Notes: generated by a model not told the origin, from the letters alone. 8,884 nt of DNA from Candidatus Solincola jinzensis (GCA_015711875.1 JACVJG010000085.1:1-8884), one strand, 5' to 3'; positions 1-6,366 are shown, numbered from the stretch's first letter. Made by a program: numbers and translations.

Positions 1-353
1 GAATGTATGATACCCTCGTGATCCCCACGAGCCGGCATCCCCGCCAGTCCCCCCTTTCTCCATCCCTTTCCCTCCGCCTCGGGCATCAGGGCGGGGTAAA
101 GGTTGGGGACCACCCTGATCTCCCACCCCGGTGAATCGGGGACGCCGCCCCTCCTCCCCGTTGACCAGACCTCGGGAGGGGTGAGCGACTCGTTGCCGGG
201 ACAGAAAGGGCATGTCGGCTCGCCGGAGGGGGAGCCAGGCGCCGCCCCGGGACGCCTGGACCGCCCCACCGCCAGGATGGACAAGGCGCCGCTAAGGGGG
301 TCGCGCCTTATCTCGGGCAGCGGGAATGCTCCCGATCCCTTTTTCTCTTGCAT
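1..353 (-). CDS. galT: Galactose-1-phosphate uridylyltransferase, N-terminal part (runs off left edge)
   Basis: Reading the minus strand from an ATG at 353 gives 117 residues without a stop to the window edge, so the gene is cut there. The fragment has the N-terminal order of GalT: EIRRDPLSG near residues 15-22, an ILAVGRSRRPG segment at 26-36, the zinc-binding-type CPFCPGNE motif (Cys48, Cys51) followed by TPPE, then WEIRVVPNLYPAL at about 77-89 and a GDHEGII segment at 110-116 matching the family's G-x-HEVII region. GalT transfers UMP between UDP-glucose and galactose-1-phosphate in the cytoplasmic Leloir pathway. The active-site HPH lies beyond the edge, so a related nucleotidyltransferase (ADP-glucose phosphorylase type) cannot be excluded. 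A GGAGGG ribosome binding site at 363-368 lies 9 nt before the ATG. It follows the acyltransferase gene by 70 nt on the same strand and may be cotranscribed. Confidence 0.88.
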   Translation of the reverse strand, partial: MQEKKGSGAFPLPEIRRDPLSGALSILAVGRSRRPGAAPGSPSGEPTCPFCPGNESLTPPEVWSTGRRGGVPDSPGWEIRVVPNLYPALMPEAEGKGWRKGGLAGMPARGDHEGIIH

Positions 354-362
354 GCTCTTTCA

Positions 363-368
363 CCCTCC
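363..368 (-). promoter_or_regulatory. Ribosome binding site of galT
   Basis: GGAGGG on the minus strand, 9 nt before the ATG at 353. It fixes the start of the truncated galT reading frame. Confidence 0.65.
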
Positions 369-423
369 GGGATGCGTCGGGAGGCGTTGAGGAAGGAGCG
401 GAACCCAGCGACCGCCCGCTTTC

Positions 424-1134
424 TCATGCGTCAGCCGGATCTTCTCTTTCTTTCTCATGCTCCTGTAGCGGCCTGGGCCTCCAGCCCAGCACGCGGGCGG
501 GCACGCCACCCACCACCGCGTAGGGCGGGACATCGCGGTTGACCAGGCTCATGGCCCCGATCACCGAGCCGCGGCCGACGGTGACCCCGCGCAGGATGGA
601 GACCTTCTCCCCCACCCAGATGTCTCCCTCCAGGCGGATGGGGCGCTTGGTGATGCCCTGGGAGCGGATGGATATGACGGGGTCCCAGTAATTATGGTCG
701 AAATCCACTATGTAGACGGAGTCGGCGAAAAGGCACTCCGGTCCTATATACACCCCAGCGTAGCAGTTAACGGTGTTGTCGGTGCCGAAGATGGTGTTGT
801 CGCCGATGTACAGCTCGCCCTCGTGGCAGCGCAGGGCGTTGTTGGTGCCTATCCATACCCAGCGCCCGATGCGCATGCGGGCGCCTTTTTTCACCACTAC
901 CTGGTAACGGCGAGGCAGGAAGATGAAGCCCTCCGTCTTCACGCGGGGATGCAGTATCTTGAAGCGCAGGAAACGGTAGAGGAAGCGCCAGTAACGCGGG
1001 CCGTACATGCGCTTGTCGCGGATGAAACGCAGAGTGCGCACAAGCCATCTCCAGCCTCGTGGCTTGTCCTCGGTCTCTCGGGGGAGCTGCGAACCCTTCT
1101 CCACCTCGCGCAGGGCCTCGACCATGCCTTCCAT
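424..1134 (-). CDS. Hexapeptide-repeat (left-handed beta-helix) acyltransferase
   Basis: A 236-residue protein of the NodL/LacA/WbbJ-type O-acetyltransferase superfamily. The N-terminal ~65 residues are basic and aromatic. From about residue 87 the sequence shows imperfect hexapeptide coils (IGRWVWIG, IGDNTIFG, VYIGPECLF). A loop with DFDHNYWDP (145-152) carries the likely catalytic His147, and the QGITKRPIRLEGDIWVG stretch (159-175) is typical of acetyl-CoA-binding members. The C-terminal coils end with the family signature VNRDVPPYAVVGGVPARVLGWR (198-219). It would move an acetyl or other acyl group from a CoA or ACP donor to a sugar or glycan hydroxyl in the cytoplasm; the acceptor cannot be read from sequence. 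It starts 6 nt after the methyltransferase stop with only a weak ribosome site, suggesting translational coupling. The charged C-terminal tail (about 220-236) is probably disordered. Confidence 0.88.
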   Translation of the reverse strand: MEGMVEALREVEKGSQLPRETEDKPRGWRWLVRTLRFIRDKRMYGPRYWRFLYRFLRFKILHPRVKTEGFIFLPRRYQVVVKKGARMRIGRWVWIGTNNALRCHEGELYIGDNTIFGTDNTVNCYAGVYIGPECLFADSVYIVDFDHNYWDPVISIRSQGITKRPIRLEGDIWVGEKVSILRGVTVGRGSVIGAMSLVNRDVPPYAVVGGVPARVLGWRPRPLQEHEKEREDPADA

Positions 1135-1140
1135 CTTGGT

Positions 1141-2046
1141 TTATTTTTCCATATAAAGGATGAGGTTGTAGAACCAGTCCTTGGGCAGCCAGCGGTAGAG
1201 TCTCTGATCGAGGGCGCGGGCTCGCTTGTAGGTGTTATAAGCGCCCCAACGCCAGCGGTCGGTGATGTTGTCCTCGCTCACGCTCCCCTCCACGGTGCGG
1301 ATCATCCAGCCGATGAAGCTGGAGAACAGCTCCTCCGACTCGCAGCGCGCCTTGGAGAAACCCGCCCTGCGCGCCATGTCGCACAGCTCGCGGGGGCGGA
1401 AGTTGTGGATGTCCACCATGAACTCCAGTTCCTGCAACTCGTGGTCCTGCGGGTTGTCGGAAGCCTGGTAGTCCCGCAGGGCGATCCTGCGCTTACCCAG
1501 CCTTCCCCCCAGGCGCGCGTAGGCCCTTATCCCGCTTGAGGCCAGGGCTTTGGCAACCCTGGCGAGCTGGTGTCCCTTCACCGAGGGCTCGCCCGCCACC
1601 ACGCACCTCCCGCCCGGCCGCAACACGCGCCATATCTCGCGCAGGGAAGCGTCGAGGTCCGGGAGGTGATGAAGCACGGCGTGGCCGATGACCAGGTCGA
1701 AGGATTCGTCATCGTAGGGAAGCCTCTCGGCGTCCGCCTGCTTCAGGTGCACCTGGATGCCGAGCTTCTCGGCATTGTCCCGGCACACCTCCAGCATCCC
1801 CTGGGAGATATCGCACCCCCAGGCCTCGTCCAGCACTCCCGCCAGGCCGAGGTTGAGCATGGCATAACCAGTGCCGCACCCTATCTCCAGGACCCGCGCG
1901 CCCCGCGGAAAGGAGCATCCCAGCCCGAGCTCGAACTTGGAAAGCACGAAATCCGCCATGTCGGCGTCGAAACGTATCGCCCACTTCTTGTCGTATTCCC
2001 GGCTGGTCTCGTCGTGAAAGACCAGGTTGGCTTCCTTCACGTCCAT
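1141..2046 (-). CDS. Class I SAM-dependent methyltransferase
   Basis: A 301-residue cytoplasmic protein with a Methyltransf_11-type Rossmann domain. Motif I is VLEIGCGTGY (52-61), the acidic residue after strand 2 is in GCDIS (77-81), ADAERLPYDDESFDLVI (104-120) precedes the AVLHHLPD segment (123-130), and RVLRPGGRCVVAGEP (140-154) ends the core. After about residue 160 comes a longer C-terminal region rich in Arg, Trp and Tyr, with no family I can name, which probably shapes the acceptor site. The domain binds S-adenosylmethionine; the methyl acceptor is unknown, though the following acyltransferase and galT suggest a glycan, lipid or sugar-linked natural product. There is no Shine-Dalgarno sequence before the ATG. 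Instead a TATAAT box sits 7 nt upstream, implying leaderless expression as the first gene of the minus-strand cluster. Confidence 0.9.
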   Translation of the reverse strand: MDVKEANLVFHDETSREYDKKWAIRFDADMADFVLSKFELGLGCSFPRGARVLEIGCGTGYAMLNLGLAGVLDEAWGCDISQGMLEVCRDNAEKLGIQVHLKQADAERLPYDDESFDLVIGHAVLHHLPDLDASLREIWRVLRPGGRCVVAGEPSVKGHQLARVAKALASSGIRAYARLGGRLGKRRIALRDYQASDNPQDHELQELEFMVDIHNFRPRELCDMARRAGFSKARCESEELFSSFIGWMIRTVEGSVSEDNITDRWRWGAYNTYKRARALDQRLYRWLPKDWFYNLILYMEK

Positions 2047-2083
2047 AGGAGAGATTATATGCGCAGAGCCGCCGGGGTGGAAA
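2047..2083 (-). promoter_or_regulatory. Probable leaderless promoter of the methyltransferase cluster
   Basis: On the minus strand a perfect TATAAT lies at 2054-2059, separated by 7 nt (2047-2053) from the ATG at 2044-2046. A weak -35 candidate TTTCCA lies at 2078-2083 with an 18-bp spacer. With this spacing, transcription would begin at or next to the A of the ATG. The 7 nt between carry no Shine-Dalgarno sequence on the coding strand, which agrees with leaderless initiation, common in actinobacteria. Confidence 0.6.
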
Positions 2084-2139
2084 CCCTTACCCCCGATATG
2101 GAAGGCGGCACATCGTCCATTCGGGCCGCCGCCGGGCGA

Positions 2140-2171
2140 TGCAGACCGGGCGCGCCGCTTTCATTTAATAT
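2140..2171 (+). promoter_or_regulatory. Tentative promoter of the eetAB-ecf operon
   Basis: The only AT-rich patch upstream of the operon is TTTAATATATG around 2164-2174. TTTAAT (2164-2169) or TAATAT (2166-2171) could act as a -10 box. TGCAGA at 2140-2145 is the nearest, poor, -35 candidate. The 175-nt region 2047-2221 is divergent between the methyltransferase and this operon, and I see no riboswitch or clear operator in it. Confidence 0.25.
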
Positions 2172-2221
2172 ATGGGGAGAAAGCGGCGGAGCCGAAAGCA
2201 AGGCCGTAAAGAGGAGAAGAC

Positions 2222-2638
2222 ATGGACCATGCGCCAGACCGGGCCCGCAGAAGCCCCAGCGCGGGGCGTTGGTGGGCGCCCGGCGATATCGTGGTGGCGC
2301 TCGCCGTGGCCGCCCTGAGCGCCTTCCTCATCGCCCAGGGGGTGGCGGACGCGGGGGCAGGATCTCTGCGTGCTGTGGTGAGCGTCAACGGCAAGGAGGC
2401 AGAATCCCTGCCCCTGGGGGTAGATGTGGAGGAGATGCCGGTGGTGGGCTACCGCGGCATGAGCTATATACAGGTCAGGGGGGGAAGGGTCCGCATGCTG
2501 GACTCCGCCTGCCCCGATAAGCTCTGCGTGCACTCGGGATGGATATCCCGGCCGGGGGAGAGCGTCGTTTGCCTTCCCAACCGGGTGGTGATCGAGATAA
2601 GGTCGGGAGGGGAGGGCCCAGATGTCGTCAACCGCTAG
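2222..2638 (+). CDS. NusG domain II (EetA-like) membrane-anchored protein
   Basis: A 138-residue protein with a basic N-terminus, one membrane segment at about 22-40 (signal anchor), and an outside domain of the NusG_II/DUF1312 type. The diagnostic stretch is the SACPDKLCVHSGWI segment (95-108) followed by CLPNRVVIEI (117-126), with Cys97, Cys102, His104 and Cys117 as the conserved candidates for a metal or redox role. Despite the family name it is not a transcription factor: it lacks the NGN and KOW domains. Proteins of this type sit next to HepSI/Gx transporter genes and are called EetA in the flavin-based extracellular electron transfer loci of Listeria and lactobacilli. AGGAG at 2212-2216, 5 nt from the ATG, supports the start. 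Its 3' end overlaps the next gene by 17 nt, indicating translational coupling. Exact function is unknown. Confidence 0.86.
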   Translation: MDHAPDRARRSPSAGRWWAPGDIVVALAVAALSAFLIAQGVADAGAGSLRAVVSVNGKEAESLPLGVDVEEMPVVGYRGMSYIQVRGGRVRMLDSACPDKLCVHSGWISRPGESVVCLPNRVVIEIRSGGEGPDVVNR

Positions 2639-3176
2639 GAGGCCAGCGCATCCCCCCTCCGATCGCAGGGCCTACCTGGTGGGGCAGGTGGGAATGCTGG
2701 TGGCGCTGGGCCTGGTGTTGCAGATAATAGAGGGCTCCGTGCCTCCCATCCTTCCCCTGCCCGGCGCCAAGCTCGGCCTCGCCAACCTAGCCACGGTGAC
2801 GGCGCTGGTGTTCCTGGGGCCCATTGAGGCCCTGGCGGTGAACATCCTGCGCTGCCTGCTGGGGGGGCTTCTGCGCGGCAGCTTCGTGGGCCTTGCCATC
2901 AGCACCGCGGCTGGAACCGCGGCCACCCTGGCGATGATCGCCCTTTACCGCCTGCCGCCGCGCTTATTGAGCCTGACCGGGGTGAGCATCGCCGGCGCCG
3001 TGACCCACAACGCCGCCCAGCTCGGGGTGGCCATTCTGCTAGTGGGGTTCCCTGGCCTGCGCTATTACCTCCCCTACCTCCTCCTCATCGCCCTGCCCAC
3101 CGGCTTCTTCATCGGCATCACCGCCCGCCGCCTCTCCACGGCGCTAGGCAGGACTCTGCCCGCGGGGGTGAGTTGA
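2622..3176 (+). CDS. Gx transporter family / HepSI-like (EetB-like) membrane protein, likely ECF S component
   Basis: A 184-residue multi-spanning membrane protein. It carries the family signature PGAKLGLANLATVTALVFLG (47-66), a conserved Arg in the NILRCLLGGLLRGSF region (74-88), and the GAVTHNAAQLGVA segment (about 124-136). Pfam names the family 'heptaprenyl diphosphate synthase component I', but the architecture (five or six hydrophobic helices) is that of an ECF-type substrate-binding S component. EetB of flavin-based electron transfer loci belongs here. The cargo is not established. It overlaps eetA by 17 nt, has GGAGGG at 2611-2616 just before its ATG, and is followed directly by ecfA1, ecfA2 and ecfT, so it is the obvious S subunit of that transporter. 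It is not expected to make heptaprenyl diphosphate by itself. Confidence 0.86.
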   Translation: MSSTARRPAHPPSDRRAYLVGQVGMLVALGLVLQIIEGSVPPILPLPGAKLGLANLATVTALVFLGPIEALAVNILRCLLGGLLRGSFVGLAISTAAGTAATLAMIALYRLPPRLLSLTGVSIAGAVTHNAAQLGVAILLVGFPGLRYYLPYLLLIALPTGFFIGITARRLSTALGRTLPAGVS

Positions 3177-3180
3177 GCTG
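3164..3180 (+). promoter_or_regulatory. Ribosome site and possible CTG start for ecfA1
   Basis: GGGGGTGA at 3164-3171 differs by one base from the ideal GGAGGTGA and stands 6 nt before CTG at 3178-3180. That codon is in frame with ecfA1 and one nt beyond the eetB stop (3174-3176). No ATG, GTG or TTG in this frame lies between the upstream in-frame stop (3169-3171) and GTG 3208, and GTG 3208 itself has no Shine-Dalgarno sequence at a useful distance. Confidence 0.45.
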
Positions 3181-3207
3181 AGCGCGCAGGATACCGCCAA
3201 AGCGGCC

Positions 3208-4023
3208 GTGGCCTTCGAGGAGGTGAGCTTCGCCTACCCCGGCCACGAGGACACCCCCGCGCTGCGCGACATCACCCTAACGGTAAGGGAGGGCGAGTTC
3301 CTGATGCTGGTAGGGCTCAATGGATCGGGCAAATCCACCCTCTGCCGCATGATCAACGCCTTGCTGCTCCCGAGCTCAGGAAGGGTGCTGTCATGTGGGT
3401 TGGACACCTCTTTGGCCGACAACCTGGCCGCTATCCGCGGCCGTGTCGCGCTGGTGATGCAGAACCCCGAAAACCAGATCGTCGGACCCACGGTGGAGGA
3501 CGATGTGGCCTTCGGGCCCGAGAACCTCGGCCTTCCTCGCGAGGAGATCGCGGAAAGGGTGGCGGAGGCGTTGCGCATCCTGCACCTCGAGGAGCTGCGC
3601 GAGCGCGAGCCGCACCTGCTCTCGGAGGGTGAGAAGAAGCGCCTCGCCCTCGCCGGCGCCCTCGCCATGCGCCCGCGCGTCCTGGTCTCCGACGAGTCGA
3701 CCTCCATGCTCGACACCAGCTCGCGCCTGGGAACCCTGTCGCTCCTCAAGCAGCTACAGGAGGCTAGGGGGCTCACGGTGGTGCACGCCACTCACCACGC
3801 GGATGAGCTTCCAGCCGCGGATCGAGTGGTCCTCCTCTCCTCTGGATCCATCGCCTTTGACGGCACCCCGGAGGGGTTTTTCGCGCCCGGCGGCCCCGCG
3901 GGAGAGTCGGGCATGGAGGAGCCGCCTCTGTTGGCCCTGGCGCGCGAGCTCGCCGACATGGGCTTTAGAGTGGCCCGCAGACCCATGAGCGCCGAGGAGG
4001 TGTTGGAGTCCCTTTGGGCATAG
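3208..4023 (+). CDS. ecfA1: Energy-coupling factor transporter ATPase 1
   Basis: A 271-residue ABC ATPase of the EcfA/CbiO family, powering an ECF importer from the cytoplasmic face. Walker A is GLNGSGKST (36-44). The Q-loop is VMQNPENQ (83-90, Gln85), followed by the family-typical TVEDDVAFGPENLGL. The ABC signature is LSEGEKKR (138-145) instead of LSGGQ. Walker B is VLVSDE (158-163, Glu163), followed by STSMLD, the EcfA1-type D-loop, and the switch His is in ATHHADE (His196). The C-terminal ~45 residues form the usual EcfA extension. The GTG start at 3208 has no good ribosome site. An in-frame CTG at 3178, one nt after the eetB stop and behind GGGGGTGA at 3164-3171, would add ten residues and is a credible true start. 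Confidence 0.92.
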   Translation: MAFEEVSFAYPGHEDTPALRDITLTVREGEFLMLVGLNGSGKSTLCRMINALLLPSSGRVLSCGLDTSLADNLAAIRGRVALVMQNPENQIVGPTVEDDVAFGPENLGLPREEIAERVAEALRILHLEELREREPHLLSEGEKKRLALAGALAMRPRVLVSDESTSMLDTSSRLGTLSLLKQLQEARGLTVVHATHHADELPAADRVVLLSSGSIAFDGTPEGFFAPGGPAGESGMEEPPLLALARELADMGFRVARRPMSAEEVLESLWA

Positions 4024-4871
4024 CGCTGGAGGAAGTCGGCTTCGCATATCTACCGGGAACGCCCATGGCCCGGGAAGCGCTGAGCGGCGTGGAACTCTCG
4101 CTGCGGGAAGGCGAGACGGTCTGCCTCATGGGAGCTTCCGGATCCGGCAAAACCACCCTCCTCCGCATCGCCGCCGGCTTAACCTCTCCCACGAGGGGCC
4201 GGGTGCTGCTGGACGGCGCGCGCGTCGACGACACCGCCTCGGGACGGCGGCGCCTCAGGAGCGCAGTGGGCCTGCTCTTCCAATCCCCTCAGAAACAGCT
4301 CTTCGCGGAAACGGTGGAAAAGGACGTGGCCTTCGGCCCCCGCAACCTGGGCCTGCGCGGCCAGGAGCTTTCCCTGCGGGTCCGGGAGGCCATGCAGGCG
4401 GTGGGCCTGGACCCGGTATCCCACTCCCACCGCTCCCCCTTCAGCCTCAGCGATGGCGAGATGCGCCGCGCCGCGCTGGCGGGGGTTCTGGCCATGAAGC
4501 CGCGTTTCCTGCTCCTCGACGAGCCCACCTCGGGACTCGACGCGCCCGGGCGCCACATCTTCCATGAACTGGTAAGGGGCTTGAGGGATCGTGGTATAGG
4601 AATCCTCATGGCCACCCACGACTGGGAGGAAGCGAAGGCGCTGGCCGACCGCGTGGAGGTGATATCAAAGGGTCGTATAGTCCACTCCGGGGATGTGCGG
4701 TCCGCGGTCGGAGAACCAGGGATGCTTAGCGAGGCCGGGCTCACACCGCCGCCCATGGCGCGGGTCCTGGCGCTCCTGAGAGAGAAGGGCCTGGATGTGC
4801 CGGCCCGTGACCTGAGCCCCCGTGAGGCCGCCGAGCTCATCGCGGGAGTCATGGGAGGGGAGGCGCCTTGA
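4014..4871 (+). CDS. ecfA2: Energy-coupling factor transporter ATPase 2
   Basis: A 285-residue ABC ATPase, partner of EcfA1 in the heterodimeric ECF motor. Walker A is GASGSGKTT (40-48). The Q-loop is LLFQSPQKQLF (87-97, Gln90), followed by TVEKDVAFGPRNLGL. The signature is LSDGEMRR (145-152), again not LSGGQ. Walker B is LLLDEPTSGLD (166-176) with catalytic Glu170, and the switch His is His202 in ATHDWEEA. A C-terminal extension of about 60 residues (225-285) is present, as in other EcfA proteins. It begins with TTG at 4014, overlapping the ecfA1 stop by 10 nt, with GGAG at 4005-4008 five nt upstream. Its own stop overlaps ecfT in a TTGA junction. The overlaps imply coupled translation and stoichiometric assembly. 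Confidence 0.93.
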   Translation: MGIALEEVGFAYLPGTPMAREALSGVELSLREGETVCLMGASGSGKTTLLRIAAGLTSPTRGRVLLDGARVDDTASGRRRLRSAVGLLFQSPQKQLFAETVEKDVAFGPRNLGLRGQELSLRVREAMQAVGLDPVSHSHRSPFSLSDGEMRRAALAGVLAMKPRFLLLDEPTSGLDAPGRHIFHELVRGLRDRGIGILMATHDWEEAKALADRVEVISKGRIVHSGDVRSAVGEPGMLSEAGLTPPPMARVLALLREKGLDVPARDLSPREAAELIAGVMGGEAP

Positions 4872-5668
4872 GGGACCTCGACCGCATCGGCCTCGGGAGA
4901 TACTACCCCATCCCCTCCCCCGTGCACCGCCTGGACGCCAGGGTGAAGATCGCCTGCGCCCTGGGGCTCATAGCCCTCTCCTTTGCCTGCAGCCGGCTCT
5001 CCGGCGTGGTCATCCTGGCGGTGTTCGCCCTCTTGGTGGTCTATCTGGCCAAGCTGCCCCCGTTGCAGCTGCTGGCCTCTATGCGCCCGGTCTTCATACT
5101 CCTGGCCATCACCGCCCTGGCCCAGCTCCTGTTCTCTCCCGGACGCGTGCTCTGGGAGTGGGGTCCGTTCGCTATCACCAACACCGGCGTCCAGAACGGG
5201 TTGGTCTATTCGCTGCGCCTGGCGGTGGCCGCGTTGGCCATAAGCGCCTTGACCATGACCACCGATCCCGTGCGCCTCCTTTCGGGACTGGAAGGGCTCA
5301 TGGCCCCCTTGCGCCCCCTGCGCTTCCCGGTGCACGAGACGGCCATGGTCCTCACCACGGCCCTGCGTTTCCTGCCCGTGTTGCTGGGGAAAGCGGGTGA
5401 GATCGCGCAAGCGCAGGAAGCGCGGGGAGCTGACTTCTCCAGCGGCAACCTGCTGCGGAGAGCGCGCTCCCTCCTTCCCCTCCTCGTGCCCCTTTTCTCG
5501 GGTTGCTTTCGCGACGCGGAGGATCTGGGAACGGCGCTCGCGGCCCGCGGCTATCGCGGGGGCGCCAAGCGCTCCCGCTACCGCACTTCCCGTCCGGGGC
5601 TCAACGACCTCGCCGCCCTGGCCCTGCTGGCGGCGGTGGGCTGGCTGGCGCTGTGGCTAAAGCTGTGA
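4868..5668 (+). CDS. ecfT: Energy-coupling factor transporter transmembrane protein EcfT
   Basis: A 266-residue integral membrane protein linking the two ATPases to an S component. The N-terminal SPVHRLDARVKI segment (17-28) is typical of EcfT. Hydrophobic helices lie at about 27-41, 45-62, 73-90, 107-127 and 250-264. The long cytoplasmic coupling region carries the two family-defining Ala-Arg-Gly motifs: QEARGA (183-188) and LAARGYRGG (224-232), which dock into the grooves of EcfA1 and EcfA2. The TTG start shares bases with the ecfA2 stop (TTGA, 4868-4871) and follows a strong GGGGAGG stretch. It is the last gene of the operon and ends 4 nt from the stop of a convergent gene, leaving no room for a separate terminator. 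Confidence 0.93.
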   Translation: MRDLDRIGLGRYYPIPSPVHRLDARVKIACALGLIALSFACSRLSGVVILAVFALLVVYLAKLPPLQLLASMRPVFILLAITALAQLLFSPGRVLWEWGPFAITNTGVQNGLVYSLRLAVAALAISALTMTTDPVRLLSGLEGLMAPLRPLRFPVHETAMVLTTALRFLPVLLGKAGEIAQAQEARGADFSSGNLLRRARSLLPLLVPLFSGCFRDAEDLGTALAARGYRGGAKRSRYRTSRPGLNDLAALALLAAVGWLALWLKL

Positions 5669-5672
5669 GCTT

Positions 5673-6326
5673 TCATCGCAGCGCGCTGAGGAGGAAGTCC
5701 TCCCAGGCGACCTGGGCCATGAAGTGGTCGTTGAAGTCTTTGATCATCACATACATCCAGTAGAGGCCATAGATCCCGCATGTGACTATGGTGAGGAGCA
5801 GGAAGGTGACGAACTCGCGCTGAGGCACGGAGGGGACCGCCTGCCCCGCCTGCCCCGCCAACCCCAATTTGGCCAAAGCCGAACTCATGACGGTGAAGAA
5901 ATGGGCCTCCACCGCGTCGTGCTCAACGTAATCCTGCATGAGAAGGTAATAGAGGATAAAGGAGCCTATACCGGTGAATATGCATATTAACAGCCAGATG
6001 GCGGCTCCCCTCTCCGCGGCCATGGTGGCCATGCGCATGCGCGCCTGCTCCAGTTGCGCGAGCTCCGGAGCTATGAGATCCTCTCTCCCCTGGGCCTTCG
6101 CCCGCAACTGCGCTATGGCGGAGTCCGCCACCGCGGCCATACGCTTGAAATGCTCGTCCCGCCTCTGAACAAGCTTATATATGATGTACATCCCGTAGAT
6201 GCCGCAGGTGATAAACGAGAGCAGGATAGCCATCCCGGGATCGGTTATGAAGTCGGTGCTGGCGCGCGCGGCGACGTTGTACTCCAGCGCGGACCCCGAC
6301 TGGGCCGGGTACGGTGTTCCTTCCAT
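5673..6326 (-). CDS. Membrane protein with duplicated DUF4234-like halves
   Basis: A 217-residue protein. Two related hydrophobic units frame it: LLSFITCGIYGMYIIYKLVQRR (35-56) and LLLTIVTCGIYGLYWMYVMIKDF (177-199), both with the TCGIYGxY core of DUF4234 and both followed by an acidic/aromatic HF segment (EHFKRM, DHFMAQ). Between them are a charged helical segment (about 60-105, likely coiled coil) and a further membrane helix pair around 108-130. The repeat suggests internal duplication. DUF4234 proteins are bacterial membrane proteins of unknown function. The start is well fixed: AAAGGAGGT at 6331-6339 precedes the ATG by 4 nt. It lies downstream of a DUF2752 gene on the same strand and is convergent with ecfT. 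Confidence 0.82.
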   Translation of the reverse strand: MEGTPYPAQSGSALEYNVAARASTDFITDPGMAILLSFITCGIYGMYIIYKLVQRRDEHFKRMAAVADSAIAQLRAKAQGREDLIAPELAQLEQARMRMATMAAERGAAIWLLICIFTGIGSFILYYLLMQDYVEHDAVEAHFFTVMSSALAKLGLAGQAGQAVPSVPQREFVTFLLLTIVTCGIYGLYWMYVMIKDFNDHFMAQVAWEDFLLSALR

Positions 6327-6330
6327 GCCA

Positions 6331-6339
6331 ACCTCCTTT
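6331..6339 (-). promoter_or_regulatory. Strong ribosome binding site of the DUF4234 gene
   Basis: AAAGGAGGT on the minus strand, near-perfect to the anti-Shine-Dalgarno, 4 nt before the ATG at 6326. It is the strongest ribosome site in the window and suggests high translation of this small membrane protein. Confidence 0.75.
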
Positions 6340-6366
6340 TACCTTTTCGGACCCTCCAAGGCCCGG

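Noticed and set aside
103..542. Plus-strand open frames of 64-95 residues near the left edge.
   Set aside because: The minus strand there encodes the GalT N-terminus with clear motifs; the plus-strand products are rich in Pro, Arg and Ser and match nothing.
694..1539. A 281-residue plus-strand open frame.
   Set aside because: It lies opposite the acyltransferase and methyltransferase genes, whose domain motifs are clear, and its own translation resembles no family. It is a shadow typical of GC-rich coding DNA.
1570..2520. A 316-residue plus-strand open frame across the divergent promoter region.
   Set aside because: It crosses the methyltransferase antisense, the intergenic region and the EetA-like gene in another frame, and its product is low-complexity rich in Arg, Gly and Pro.
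2222..2638. Reading the NusG domain II protein as a transcription elongation factor.
   Set aside because: It lacks the NGN and KOW domains, has a membrane anchor, and sits in a transport operon. The name reflects a distant fold relation only.
2622..3176. Calling the HepSI-like protein a heptaprenyl diphosphate synthase subunit.
   Set aside because: It is a multi-spanning membrane protein with no DDxxD prenyl transferase motif, and the neighbouring genes are ECF transporter parts.
4289..5410. A 373-residue minus-strand open frame.
   Set aside because: It is antisense to ecfA2 and ecfT, both of which have full sets of family motifs; the translation is low-complexity and rich in Gln, Gly and Ser.
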